From the NCBI GenBank assembly GCA_947449575.1, contig CANFRV010000016.1, forward strand, positions 25,530 through 89,529: a stretch of 64,000 bases of DNA, in the 5' to 3' direction. The notes beneath the pieces were generated by a model, which made no database searches, was not told the origin of the DNA, and saw only the letters and a program-made list of their open reading frames with translations. The DNA comes from Flavobacteriales bacterium (GTDB lineage Bacteria > Bacteroidota > Bacteroidia > Flavobacteriales_D > Crocinitomicaceae). Shown one piece after another: positions 26,274-36,390 of this stretch (positions are counted from its first letter, which is position 1; each line of letters begins with the position of its first letter). A program made the position numbers and the translations under genes.

Positions 26274-27095
26274 TTACAATTGGATACCAATAACTAATAC
26301 GTCATCTGTCTGTTCTTCGAATTTTTTCCATTCGTTAAATGTTTTTTCGAGCACAACCTGTTGCTCTTGCATAGATAATGCAGAGTTATCTAGTAGCAAC
26401 GATTTAAAGTTTTTTCGTAAAAATTTCTTGTTTTTTAAACCGCCAAATTGATCTGCGAAACCATCACTGAAAAGATAAATCTGATCCCCTTTTTCGAACT
26501 TTTCAGTATACTTTTCATACGTTCGTTCGGTTTCCATTTTTGTTCCACAGATGGAATTGCGAGAACCCGGAATGACAAATAAAATGTTATTTGAGACAAA
26601 AAATAAGGGAGACATCGCACCTGCAAATGTCAGCGTAAATTCTTTATAATCTATACAGCAAATAGCAATATCGTAACCGTCTTGCACACGTTTATCTTCT
26701 TCGACATTTTCTTCTACAAAATGATTTGAATAATCGAATAATTTTTTTAATTTATGATTTAGCCGTTTCAGAATAAATGATACATCTGTATTCTTTTCTT
26801 CGATGACGATTTGGTTTAACAAATTTATACCCAGCACGGACATAAAAGCGCCCGGAACTCCATGACCCGTGGAATCTGCAGCCACAATTATTATTTTATG
26901 CTCGATTTTTGTGAACCAATAAAAATCTCCACTAACAATATCTTTTGGTTTATATAAAATGAAAGAATTAGGAAATAATCGATGAAGATGTTTTTCCTTC
27001 AACATCATTGCCTCTTGAATACGCCTAGCATAAATGATACTATCATTTACCTCTTTGTTTTTTCTTTCATAGGAATAGTCAATTGAAATAGTCAT
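26274..27095 (-). CDS. Stand-alone SpoIIE/PP2C-type serine phosphatase
   Basis: A 273-residue cytoplasmic phosphatase domain of the RsbU/SpoIIE family. Metal-site motifs are visible: KDIVSGDFYWF (Asp57 region), ADSTGHGVPGAFMS (Asp74) and FSDGFADQFGG. In Bacteroidota this domain usually follows TPR repeats, a membrane helix and a coiled coil. Here only the end of that coiled coil (ERKNKEVNDSIIYARRIQEAM) remains at the N-terminus, so it has no built-in sensor. It may be a natural short form or a truncated one. Anti-sigma or anti-anti-sigma partners are not adjacent. Its 3' end abuts the duplicated intergenic unit. Confidence 0.87.
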   Translation of the reverse strand: MTISIDYSYERKNKEVNDSIIYARRIQEAMMLKEKHLHRLFPNSFILYKPKDIVSGDFYWFTKIEHKIIIVAADSTGHGVPGAFMSVLGINLLNQIVIEEKNTDVSFILKRLNHKLKKLFDYSNHFVEENVEEDKRVQDGYDIAICCIDYKEFTLTFAGAMSPLFFVSNNILFVIPGSRNSICGTKMETERTYEKYTEKFEKGDQIYLFSDGFADQFGGLKNKKFLRKNFKSLLLDNSALSMQEQQVVLEKTFNEWKKFEEQTDDVLVIGIQL

Positions 27096-27244
27096 ATTTT
27101 TTAATAGTCCCCATTTTTTTTACACGGGTAAAATCCATTATTTTTAGTATCGTATAAATTTAGATTGTTGTGATTGGCTTGATTATTTTTAAAAAAATTA
27201 ATCCAATACATTTCAAACTTTTGAGATGTTTTTCTACACATGCA

Positions 27245-27290
27245 AGATAAAAATTCCAACAAACTTTTTTCTAGCTTGTTGGAATTATAA
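27245..27290 (-). terminator. Terminator after the giant secreted protein gene
   Basis: A perfect 11-base inverted repeat (27252-27262 and 27276-27286, AATTCCAACAA and its complement) around a 13-base loop. On the minus strand it is followed by five T and lies 15 bases beyond the stop codon. Confidence 0.75.
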
Positions 27291-27300
27291 AATGAGCGAC

Positions 27301-30300
27301 TTACTGTACCTTTTTTATGGAAGTACCGTCTTCAAAAAGAACAATGACAATTCCTTTGTAATTTTCATCTATTTCTTGACCTAGAATGTTCATTGTTTTC
27401 ACAACCACTATACCAGTATTTTCTCTATTATCAATTGATACTATGTCGGAGATTTTTTCTGCTCCGTCGGTATCTGTTTGTTTCAAACGATAATAATTAA
27501 GGGTTTTTCTAACATCATAATCAACTAATGAATATTCCAAAAGGGAGGAAGAATTACCTCCACCATTCATTTTCCCTACTATTTCATAGCTAGTGCCATC
27601 CAACGTTTTTTCAAGGGTATAGTAATCACAATTCTCTTCTGTTATTGTGCTCCAGAACACGACATTATTTTGACCTTGTTTTTTTGCATCAAAACTGACA
27701 ATACCTATTGGAAGATTAACAAATTCATCACCAGCGGCACTAAATAAACTGAAAGTAGTTAAACCAGACCATGTTAAGGTATTAGAAGCTAAATCTACTG
27801 TTCCTGCACCTTGCGCTGTTGCAATCGAAAAATGAGCTCCTTCTGGTTTATACCATGTGTAAGAACTTAGTCCTGTTAAACTTCTTTTCACTGGGAAAAA
27901 ATTGGTTTCAACTCCATTTATATCAGCAGTTGCATATGTGTAACTAACCGAATAGGTTGGTGATGCTATTCCAGATGGTGTTAAATCCCAATATCTATCT
28001 AGGTACGATACTAAGCTGCTATTGATAGAAGGTATACTTGCTGGGTTAGTGTAAATAGTAATAAAGGCATTTGACAAAGTTGCACTTGCAAGTGTAAAGG
28101 TCATCGGTGTATAGGCATCAAGATCCCCGATTGGTAAAGTATAAATCGTTGATGCGGCTGTATTCACAAATCGTTTTAAAGTCCCTGTTGATGAGCCACT
28201 TCTATAAGCAACAATATACGAAGAGCTACTTCCTCCTACAATTTCCCCATTGAAAGAATTATTTCCGATTGAAAGTGTTTTTGTACTACTAACAATGAGT
28301 TTACCATCAGATAGTGTCAAGGTTCCTATGACAGTTGCATCGCTATTAATTGTAACATTCTTTGTGTTATTTATGGTTACATTTCCAAACGAAGTAGTCG
28401 CTGTTCCTCCAATCGTTTGATTTGCTACTCCCACAAAATTAAAAGTTGAAGTAGCAGCTGCACCTAGTGTTCCATTATTGGTAAAATTGTCTGCTAGATT
28501 CACTGTCGCTCCAGCGTCTACTGTTAAGGTAGCACCATTTAAGATCGTTAAGGAATCGATTGACACTGTTCCGGAAGAAACAGTTGGTTGGTTGAACACA
28601 CATGAACCTATTTGAGATATTACAACACTTGAAACACTTGTTGGAGCCACGTTAGCAACTGAGTAACCACTGGCATTATATTTATACCAGTTACTCACAT
28701 TCGTGAATTCACTATTCACAATCCCATTCCAAATATAATCTCCCACATAACTAGTCATACTTCCTAGAGATGGAGTCGAAACTGTAACTGCTGTTGATCC
28801 AGAGGTTGCGATGCATCCATTCGCATCGGTTACCACTACACTATAATTTCCAACTGTATTTATAGAAATACTTGCAGTAGTTGCACCTGTATTCCAAAGA
28901 TAAGAGCTTCCTGCTGAAGATGTTAATATAACGCTTCCTCCTAAACAATAGGTTGCTGAAGGTCCATTTGTTATGGATGCTGTTGGTAAGGAATTATTGG
29001 TAAGAACTACTGTAGAAGCAGATGCTGTGCATGTTCCATTACTAATCGTCCATGTTAACGTTGCACTTGTTCCTGCAGTGATACCAGTTACTCCTGAATT
29101 GTATGCTGTTGGTGTTGTGATCGTTGCTGTTCCTGATGTAACCGTCCATAAACCAGTTCCTATACTTGGATTATTTCCTGCTAAAGTAAATGAGGAGGTA
29201 TTACATTGGGTGATTGCTGAACCTGCAACTGATGTTGTTGGCATGGCTGCAATTGTTACAGAAGCTGGATTACTAGTTGCATTTCCACAACCACTTCCAG
29301 AAGCCGATACAACGCAATAGTAGTATATTGTTCCAGCACTTGTACTTGGAGGTGTATAAGATGTGCTTGTAGCACCTAAAATTGAAGTTCCTGATGTATT
29401 ATTATTTAAGACAGTACTCCACCATTGATATGTCAAAGATGGCGTTCCATTAATTGCTGTTACGGATAATGCTGCATTCCCATTTATGCATTCCGTAATA
29501 GGGGAAGGATGAACCGTGATGGCAGGATCAGCCACAACAGTGTTCGCTTTAGGACTTGAAGTCACTGAAGTACCACATGCATCAGTTGTGACACATGTAT
29601 AAGAATAGGTGCCAGCAGAACCAAATGCAGTGCCATTGTAGGTCAATGCGGTTTCTCCTACAATACTGCTTCCATTCAATTTCCATTGATAAGTGTATGG
29701 AGACAAACCAGTTACTGGTGCAGCAATTGTGAGCGAGGCAGGATTATACCCAACACAAACTGATAATGCAGTGGTGTTATGTGTTCCTGAAATTAATGTA
29801 GAGGGCATACTCACCACCCAACTTCCTGTTGATTGAGTAAAGGTTGAACTGCATGTCACATCTTTTGCCCAACGAGTATAAGTTGTTGCAACAGTCAAAC
29901 CTGAAGCTGGATCGTATGTGGCGCTGTTTGAAGAAGGGATGTCTACGCCATTGGCTTGCCATTTATACGTAAAACTTGCATCTCCACCATTGGCTGCAAT
30001 TGAACTACCGATAACTCCAGGATTCCCTCCTGAACAAATCGTTTCACCAGTTGTGAGTATCGCTCCAGAAGTAAATTGCGAAAGAACTGTGACACTAAAC
30101 GTTTGAACAGCACTGCTTGCGCATGAATTAGCATTATTTACAGTAATTGTTCCTGTGTATGTTCCCGGCGCAGTACCCGCAGGAACAGAAATAGTGATCG
30201 AACCTCCACTTGATGTACCTGCAAATGTAGCATTAGTAACCGCTGTAAAACTATTCGATGGGGAAGCATTCCAACTTATACTATATTTTGTTGGTGAGTT

Positions 30301-33300
30301 GCTAGTTGCACTGTAAGAAAGAGATGTTGTTTGAATACTTGCACTGTAGCAAACATTAGTTGCAGTACTTGCCCATGTTGCTGTTGGTAATGGATTGACA
30401 GCAACTACCGTGCTTGCCGAAGCAGAGCAACCACCTGTATTCGTAGCTGTTAATGTATATGTACCCGCCATTGCTGTTGTAGCATTAAGTATACTTGGAT
30501 TTTGCTCTAAACATACTGCAGTGATTGTAACATTATCTATACTTCTTTCATGAGCCCCACTTGCTCTGGTATCAATAAATTTTATATAACGCGCACCTGA
30601 ATAACTACTTAAATCTATTTGTGCAATTGAGCTACATGTTTGCGCAACAGTTGAGCCTCTTGTTGCGACCGTAGTCCAAGGTCCAGATGTTTGACTGCTA
30701 GGAGATGCAGCACTGATTTGTACATCAAAAGCCCAAGATGTTGCATCATTACTTCTTTCAATACTGCAATTTAAAACTCCAGGATTAGTTATTAAAGGTG
30801 TAATTGCAAATTGATTAGCAGCATTAAATAGCACTCCTGAGCCCGAGCATGCCTGCGCAGTGCTAATTGTTGCACTTGAAAGTGACCAACCTGTTAGTGT
30901 TCCATCAAAATTTTCAGAAATAGACGCCCCAACAGTACCTGATAGAGAGTAACTATTCGGTCCACTCCATGCATAGGTGCTTATTACAGAAGATGGACCA
31001 CCTGTTAATTGTATTGTTCCTCCTACACAATATGGCCCTCCGTTGCTAGCTGTTGTGAGCGGAAGTGCGATGAACGTCTTTGCACCGCTTGCAGCTGCCG
31101 AACCAGCGGTCGTTGCTGTGGTAGTAATATCAGTAGATGAAGAAGCACTAACTTGAATGGTATTTGCATCTACTGCACCTGAAGCAATATCAGTAGTGAT
31201 CCAAAAATAACCTGTGGCATTTCCAATTGCTTGAGAAAATGCTGCAAATGAATGTGATCCACTGCCTAAACTTGTGGTTATGTCCGTTCCGACTTGAATT
31301 GCTGATGAAAAAACATTGGTTGCACAGTTCCATAATTGATACTTGGTAACATCTGTAGCAGTATTGGTTGTTGTAAAATTAAAGTTAGTGAGTGTTCCTC
31401 CGCCATTTGAACCTGTTATATTAAAGGCATGAATAGGAACTTTCAGTGAAGAACCACATACACTTGTTGCCGTGACGGCTGTGGTTGCGTTTGCTACAGT
31501 AAGAGTTGGCGAAGAAGAAATAATAACCGCAGATACATAGCCCATAACGCTAAAATCTGCTGCAGTAGAAGCAGTACCATCATAAAATGCGAAAGTTCCG
31601 GAGGTTGCACTGCTTGCGCCATAACCTACAAGTCTAAAAGTAACCGTTGTTGTTGAAGGTACATTCTGAAGCCCTGTTATAGAACTTAAATCTATACTAG
31701 CTAATGAATTTACGCCAGTCGAAGGAAAAGTAACATCTGCAAAACTGGTAAATAAACTACCATTTAAACTATATTGCCATTGTCCATCAGTCGGTCCAGT
31801 GCCATTTGAATAAAATTGATATGCAGGTATATTATTAAAAGAGACTTCATAATTTAATTTTGGAGCTATAGTAAAAGATAGATAAGAATTTGCGGTTACC
31901 GCAGCTGCAACAGTTGTTGAAGCCCAATTATACCCCCCCCATTCTTTACTATAAGTGGCACCCGTAGTAGAAACACCGCTGCCTCTCGTAAGAGCACCTA
32001 CCGTAACATTAGCGTTAGCTACAGCTGCTGGCGCAGCTCCAGTCATGGTAGAAGTTGAAAAATTCCAAGTTGCCAATCCTATTGGAACCAAAGAAATAAC
32101 AGTATTTGAACTTGCAGTAGCACCTGTTAAAGCTCCCGAGGAAGCAGTAATCGTATAGGTTCCAGCACCATCAAATTGCGCTGCAGCAAAAATTGCCACA
32201 CCAGCAGTAGCAGCAAAAGTAGTTCCTGTTAATGCACCTGAACCACTAACAATCGTGCTTCCTAAAGTAATACTTGCAACATATTCAGCATCTACAGAAT
32301 TATCTGCTCTTTGAGCCTGAACTGTAAAAGAAGCAAGATCAGTCGAAACAGTCCCAGAAGTTGGCGGCGCAACACTAAATACTAATTTAGAAGCCACAGC
32401 TAAGGTAGTAAAATCCGTAGCAGTACCATACGTATAGGTGGTACCATTATACACATACGCTTTATAAGTATAAGTAGTAGCAGGTGTTAAACCAGTTAAA
32501 GCTTTTAAATAAGTTCCTGTAGAACCTAAAGTTACTGTGCTTTGTGTTACACCAGTTCCCGAAACTAAAGGATTAGCGTTAGTGCTCTTTATAGCATAAA
32601 CAAATCCTTTCTCACTAGTAGCCGGACATACACCTGCAGAACTATAGTTACCGTTAAGAGTAGCAGTTGTATTTACAACCAGCGTAGCGGCAGATGTTGT
32701 TACCGCCTGAGTAACAGGTGTAGTTCCTACACCCGTTGGTGTATTTGCTACTGAGGTAACTGAAGTTCCCGAAACTGTTACTGTTGATGATTTTGGACCA
32801 GAGCTTGAAGGAGTAAAAGTAACAGTATAAGTAGCAGTAGCTGCGGCTGCTATTGTTGAAGATGACATACTACTTACCACAAACTGTGCATCGCTTGATG
32901 CTACTGAAACACCTGAAACAGATGTTGCTCCATTATTAGTTACAGTATAAGTTACAGCGCTAGCAGGCACATTTGGACATACTGTTCCATTATCAAGCGT
33001 ACCACTTATTGAAAGTGCATCTAAAGTTGTAAAAGTGATTATTGGAGTACTATACGTATACGTTGTTCCATCATAAACATAAGCTTTATAACTATAACCT
33101 GACGAGGAAGCCAAACCAGTTAAAGCATACGTATAAGCTCCTGTAGAACCTAATGTTACAGTAGATTTTGTTACTCCTGTTCCTCCAACTAAAGGGTTAT
33201 TGTTTGTACTTGTTAATGAATATACAAACCCCTTCTCTATTGTGGCAGGGCAAACCCCTAACGTTGTATAATTACCATTCAGTGTTGCAGATTTAGCCGT

Positions 33301-34653
33301 TATAGAAGTAGCACTAGATGAAGTTACTGCTTGGGTTACAGATGCTGTGCCGGTGCCGGTTAAAGAGCTGGTTGTGGCAGATGAACTTGTATTATAATAA
33401 ACGGTGATGGTTGCACTTTTTGCTCCTGAACTTGTTGGAGTAAAAGTAACATCATAGGTGGCAGTTCCACTTGTAGCGGCAATGTTAGTTGAAGACAAAT
33501 TACTTACTACAAATTGCGCATCACTTGAACTAACCACAACACTAGATGCTGCTGCACCCGTATTGGTAATAGTATATGTTTGTTTTGTAGCTGCGGTATT
33601 AATACAAGAACTACCGTGTGCAAGGGTACCTGTAACTGCTAGTGAAGGAGTGCTTCCAGCTGAAGTAATTTGATTATTAGGATTATTTGTTCCTGTAGAG
33701 GTAAAATAATTAATTGAAGCAGAAGTAGGAGTTGTGTTATTATCACTATTATATTCAAATATTTGAAAATAATAAGTGGTACTTGCTAACAAATTTGTTA
33801 AAGAAACAGAATTTCCTGTTCCATTATAAATGCAATAATATCCTGATGTTCCAAGTTGACTTCCTTTAGAACTCCAATCTGAGCTAGCGGTATATGCAGT
33901 TCCATCGCTTGGATTTGTTATTGCACCAGAACCTGCCTTCATAAAAACAGCTCTTCTTCCAGCATTTCCATTTGTCCAACTAGCAGTCATTGATGTAGTT
34001 GAAACTGGTGAAAAAGAAATAGAAGTAGCTTGAGTTGTTGGCTCTGCAGTAGTTACTGAAAAATTATCAACATAAATTACGGAGGCTGTTCGATATATCT
34101 GAACTTTAGTAATCGTTACATCATTAACTGTAATAGTTCTTAGTTGAAAAGTATTTGTAGATGAAAATGTAGCAGTAAAAGGCGAGCCTGTTGCTGCTGA
34201 CCAACTAGTACCATTCCATAGATTAACTTGGTATGCTCCACCAGTACTGCTTGAAGCAACATAAAAAGATATAGTACCTACCCCTCCTACAAGTGTTGGG
34301 GTAGTTATTTGTGACCCTGTTGATGACCCTAGTTGAGCAGAATTAGTTCCAGCGTACTTTGTAGTACCTGCTAATACAGATGTTAAACTCCAAGTACCGG
34401 AAGTCAGAAGATAATTACCGGTTCCATAACCTGAAGGCATCCCAGTACCACCAGTTGTTGATGAAGTGGTAGTCCCTTCAAAGGTTTCTGATAACTGCAC
34501 CTGACCCCACCCCACATTCCCCGAAAGCAAAGCAAAAACCACCGCCACTGCAGCACTAGCTTTCTTAAATTTAATACATGTACTTTGAGAAAAGAGAGCT
34601 GTTTTTATTGAAAAACGTAGCCGAATAAAAAACTTTTGTAATCCTGTTTTCAT
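27301..34653 (-). CDS. Giant (2450-residue) secreted multidomain surface protein, adhesin-like
   Basis: Begins with an unusually long signal peptide (about 1-50, ending VGWGQ). In order: a jelly-roll-like domain (about 52-205); a fibronectin-type region (about 206-335); two tandem units of about 211 residues, each pairing a HYDIN/choice-of-anchor-D domain (containing SSDAQFVVS) with a fibronectin-like domain (containing TLNGNY and EKGFVY); a lamin-tail/Ig-like stretch; a long run of Ig/PKD-like modules rich in Ser, Thr, Ala and Gly; a beta-solenoid-like region before the end. The C-terminus (about 2310-2450) starts PIGIVSFDAKKQGQNNVVFW, continues NYYRLKQTDTDG, and ends MNILGQEIDENYKGIVIV ... 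GTSIKKVQ, a recognised variant of T9SS sorting tail. No catalytic motif was found. Probably a cell-surface adhesin or matrix protein. An eight-G tract lies at codons about 905-907. Confidence 0.85.
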   Translation of the reverse strand: MKTGLQKFFIRLRFSIKTALFSQSTCIKFKKASAAVAVVFALLSGNVGWGQVQLSETFEGTTTSSTTGGTGMPSGYGTGNYLLTSGTWSLTSVLAGTTKYAGTNSAQLGSSTGSQITTPTLVGGVGTISFYVASSSTGGAYQVNLWNGTSWSAATGSPFTATFSSTNTFQLRTITVNDVTITKVQIYRTASVIYVDNFSVTTAEPTTQATSISFSPVSTTSMTASWTNGNAGRRAVFMKAGSGAITNPSDGTAYTASSDWSSKGSQLGTSGYYCIYNGTGNSVSLTNLLASTTYYFQIFEYNSDNNTTPTSASINYFTSTGTNNPNNQITSAGSTPSLAVTGTLAHGSSCINTAATKQTYTITNTGAAASSVVVSSSDAQFVVSNLSSTNIAATSGTATYDVTFTPTSSGAKSATITVYYNTSSSATTSSLTGTGTASVTQAVTSSSATSITAKSATLNGNYTTLGVCPATIEKGFVYSLTSTNNNPLVGGTGVTKSTVTLGSTGAYTYALTGLASSSGYSYKAYVYDGTTYTYSTPIITFTTLDALSISGTLDNGTVCPNVPASAVTYTVTNNGATSVSGVSVASSDAQFVVSSMSSSTIAAAATATYTVTFTPSSSGPKSSTVTVSGTSVTSVANTPTGVGTTPVTQAVTTSAATLVVNTTATLNGNYSSAGVCPATSEKGFVYAIKSTNANPLVSGTGVTQSTVTLGSTGTYLKALTGLTPATTYTYKAYVYNGTTYTYGTATDFTTLAVASKLVFSVAPPTSGTVSTDLASFTVQAQRADNSVDAEYVASITLGSTIVSGSGALTGTTFAATAGVAIFAAAQFDGAGTYTITASSGALTGATASSNTVISLVPIGLATWNFSTSTMTGAAPAAVANANVTVGALTRGSGVSTTGATYSKEWGGYNWASTTVAAAVTANSYLSFTIAPKLNYEVSFNNIPAYQFYSNGTGPTDGQWQYSLNGSLFTSFADVTFPSTGVNSLASIDLSSITGLQNVPSTTTVTFRLVGYGASSATSGTFAFYDGTASTAADFSVMGYVSAVIISSSPTLTVANATTAVTATSVCGSSLKVPIHAFNITGSNGGGTLTNFNFTTTNTATDVTKYQLWNCATNVFSSAIQVGTDITTSLGSGSHSFAAFSQAIGNATGYFWITTDIASGAVDANTIQVSASSSTDITTTATTAGSAAASGAKTFIALPLTTASNGGPYCVGGTIQLTGGPSSVISTYAWSGPNSYSLSGTVGASISENFDGTLTGWSLSSATISTAQACSGSGVLFNAANQFAITPLITNPGVLNCSIERSNDATSWAFDVQISAASPSSQTSGPWTTVATRGSTVAQTCSSIAQIDLSSYSGARYIKFIDTRASGAHERSIDNVTITAVCLEQNPSILNATTAMAGTYTLTATNTGGCSASASTVVAVNPLPTATWASTATNVCYSASIQTTSLSYSATSNSPTKYSISWNASPSNSFTAVTNATFAGTSSGGSITISVPAGTAPGTYTGTITVNNANSCASSAVQTFSVTVLSQFTSGAILTTGETICSGGNPGVIGSSIAANGGDASFTYKWQANGVDIPSSNSATYDPASGLTVATTYTRWAKDVTCSSTFTQSTGSWVVSMPSTLISGTHNTTALSVCVGYNPASLTIAAPVTGLSPYTYQWKLNGSSIVGETALTYNGTAFGSAGTYSYTCVTTDACGTSVTSSPKANTVVADPAITVHPSPITECINGNAALSVTAINGTPSLTYQWWSTVLNNNTSGTSILGATSTSYTPPSTSAGTIYYYCVVSASGSGCGNATSNPASVTIAAMPTTSVAGSAITQCNTSSFTLAGNNPSIGTGLWTVTSGTATITTPTAYNSGVTGITAGTSATLTWTISNGTCTASASTVVLTNNSLPTASITNGPSATYCLGGSVILTSSAGSSYLWNTGATTASISINTVGNYSVVVTDANGCIATSGSTAVTVSTPSLGSMTSYVGDYIWNGIVNSEFTNVSNWYKYNASGYSVANVAPTSVSSVVISQIGSCVFNQPTVSSGTVSIDSLTILNGATLTVDAGATVNLADNFTNNGTLGAAATSTFNFVGVANQTIGGTATTSFGNVTINNTKNVTINSDATVIGTLTLSDGKLIVSSTKTLSIGNNSFNGEIVGGSSSSYIVAYRSGSSTGTLKRFVNTAASTIYTLPIGDLDAYTPMTFTLASATLSNAFITIYTNPASIPSINSSLVSYLDRYWDLTPSGIASPTYSVSYTYATADINGVETNFFPVKRSLTGLSSYTWYKPEGAHFSIATAQGAGTVDLASNTLTWSGLTTFSLFSAAGDEFVNLPIGIVSFDAKKQGQNNVVFWSTITEENCDYYTLEKTLDGTSYEIVGKMNGGGNSSSLLEYSLVDYDVRKTLNYYRLKQTDTDGAEKISDIVSIDNRENTGIVVVKTMNILGQEIDENYKGIVIVLFEDGTSIKKVQ
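31933..31940 (-). repeat. Homopolymer tract of eight G inside the giant surface protein gene
   Basis: The plus strand has eight consecutive C, so the coding strand has eight G within the codons for Glu-Trp-Gly-Gly-Tyr. It is the only long G/C run noticed in an otherwise AT-rich window. Confidence 0.95.
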
Positions 34654-34977
34654 AATGATATAAATAATTTTAACACTATAAAAGCGGTTTCAATGATGAA
34701 ATTATTCACCCTTCAAGGTTGCTCACTTAACGACGCAAAGTTAGTGCAAAAGGGCACCTCTATTGTGAACTGTATATTATCTTTGTATTAAACATCAGCA
34801 AGAAAATTGTTATAAAAACGAACGAATTAGTTTGCTAAAAGGCGAAAATAGGTATTTTTTTACAACATAAATAGATTACGACCATCTAGTTATACCTTTA
34901 CATGTCAATAAATAGATGAAGGAAGTAAGCGCATACTCATAAATTGAAATTATCTTTATAGCATAATAGTGTAAAAT
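34654..34977. other. Divergent intergenic region between giant protein gene and radA
   Basis: About 324 AT-rich bases. The minus strand has TAACTTTG at 34743-34736, a good -7 element for the giant protein (leader about 80 bases). The plus strand has TATCTTTG at 34778-34785, about 190 bases before radA, and weaker matches (TATCTTTA) closer in. No open frame or RNA gene was seen. Confidence 0.5.
34736..34743 (-). promoter_or_regulatory. -7 promoter element for the giant surface protein
   Basis: TAACTTTG on the minus strand, exact TAnnTTTG, 83 bases before the ATG. No clear -33. Confidence 0.45.
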
Positions 34978-36339
34978 ATGGCAAAGGTTAAATCGGCATT
35001 TTTCTGTCAAAATTGTGGACATGAAGCGCCAAAATGGTTGGGTAAATGTCCATCTTGTAGCGAATGGAATACATTTGTGGAAGAAGTTGTAGAAAAAAAT
35101 ACTTCTGACGTAGTCGCTTTTTCCACTTCGCGAAGAAATTCAAAACCACAAGCCTTGCAAGCAATCGAGAATCAAGAACATGCGCGCATTATTTTGAAAG
35201 ATGAAGAAATGAACCGCGTTTTAGGGGGTGGTGTTGTGCCCGGATCCTTGATTTTGTTTGGTGGAGAACCCGGAATAGGAAAATCAACCCTGATTCTTCA
35301 ATTGGCGGTGATGGAAAAAGAAATGCGCGTTTTATATGTTTCTGGAGAAGAAAGCGAACAACAAATAAAAATGAGAGCGGAAAGAATTGGACTAGCCAAT
35401 CAAGAATGCTTTATTCTGACAGAAACAAATCTCCAAAATATTTTAGCACAAGCAGAAGAAATACAACCAAAATTATTGGTGATTGACTCCATTCAAACCG
35501 TTTATAATTCCAATATTGAAAGTTCGCCGGGCAGTATTTCCCAAGTAAGAGAATGCACCGCGCAATTATTACGCTATGCCAAACAAACGGGTGTTCCGGT
35601 ATTTTTAATTGGACATATTACCAAAGAAGGTTCATTAGCAGGTCCAAAAGTGTTAGAACACATGGTGGATACCGTGATGCAATTTGAGGGCGATCGCAAT
35701 CATGTGTATCGTTTATTGAGAACCATCAAAAATCGTTTTGGAAGCACGAACGAACTAGGAATTTATGAAATGCTCGGAAACGGACTTCGGCAGGTTTCAA
35801 ATCCATCTGAAATTTTAATTACCAATACCGATTCAACGTTGAGTGGAATTGCCATCGCTGCCACGCTAGAAGGGAATCGACCTATTTTAGTGGAAGTTCA
35901 AGCGTTAGTTAGTACAGCTGCGTATGGCACTCCACAAAGATCTTCAACAGGTTTTGATAGCCGACGATTAAACATGCTTTTAGCCGTTATGGAAAAACGA
36001 TGTGGCTTTAAATTAGGAGCAAAAGACGTTTTCCTAAACATTGCAGGAGGAATAAAAGTGGATGATCCAGCGATTGACTTAGCAGTTGTGGCGGCAGTGC
36101 TGTCGTCTAATACGGATATTCCCATCAATGGTCTAACCTGTCTTTCTGCAGAAGTGGGCTTGTCCGGAGAAATAAGACCTGTAAATAGAATTGATCAAAG
36201 AATTCATGAGGCAGAGAAATTAGGTTTTGAACGAATTATTATCTCAAAACATTCGAAAGGAATCGATCAAAAAAATTATAAAATTCAATTAGTGAAATGC
36301 GGTAAAATGGATGAAGTAGTGAAAGCCTTGTTTGCATAG
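34978..36339 (+). CDS. radA: DNA repair protein RadA (Sms)
   Basis: A RecA-like DNA-binding helicase that helps branch migration in recombination. Length (453) and domain order are standard: N-terminal zinc finger with Cys10, Cys13, Cys24 and Cys27 (FFCQNCGHEAPKWLGKCPSC), Walker A GGEPGIGKST, Walker B LLVIDSIQTV, the RadA-specific KNRFG motif, and a C-terminal Lon-like domain (DLAVVAAVLSS, GEIRPVNRI). It is the first gene of a plus-strand block of housekeeping genes. Confidence 0.97.
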   Translation: MAKVKSAFFCQNCGHEAPKWLGKCPSCSEWNTFVEEVVEKNTSDVVAFSTSRRNSKPQALQAIENQEHARIILKDEEMNRVLGGGVVPGSLILFGGEPGIGKSTLILQLAVMEKEMRVLYVSGEESEQQIKMRAERIGLANQECFILTETNLQNILAQAEEIQPKLLVIDSIQTVYNSNIESSPGSISQVRECTAQLLRYAKQTGVPVFLIGHITKEGSLAGPKVLEHMVDTVMQFEGDRNHVYRLLRTIKNRFGSTNELGIYEMLGNGLRQVSNPSEILITNTDSTLSGIAIAATLEGNRPILVEVQALVSTAAYGTPQRSSTGFDSRRLNMLLAVMEKRCGFKLGAKDVFLNIAGGIKVDDPAIDLAVVAAVLSSNTDIPINGLTCLSAEVGLSGEIRPVNRIDQRIHEAEKLGFERIIISKHSKGIDQKNYKIQLVKCGKMDEVVKALFA

Positions 36340-36368
36340 TTCATCAATAATTACTCAAAAAAAATAAC

Positions 36369-36376
36369 TATATTTG
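36369..36376 (+). promoter_or_regulatory. -7 promoter element of the NRAMP-like gene
   Basis: TATATTTG, exact TAnnTTTG, 14 bases before the ATG, so a very short leader. Confidence 0.5.
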
Positions 36377-36390
36377 ATAAATGTGTAGTT

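Noticed and set aside
28973..29320. Long open frames on the plus strand inside the giant surface gene (also near 31955 and 33458)
   Set aside because: They are opposite-strand shadows of a long Ala/Thr/Val-rich coding sequence, without start context or recognised domains.
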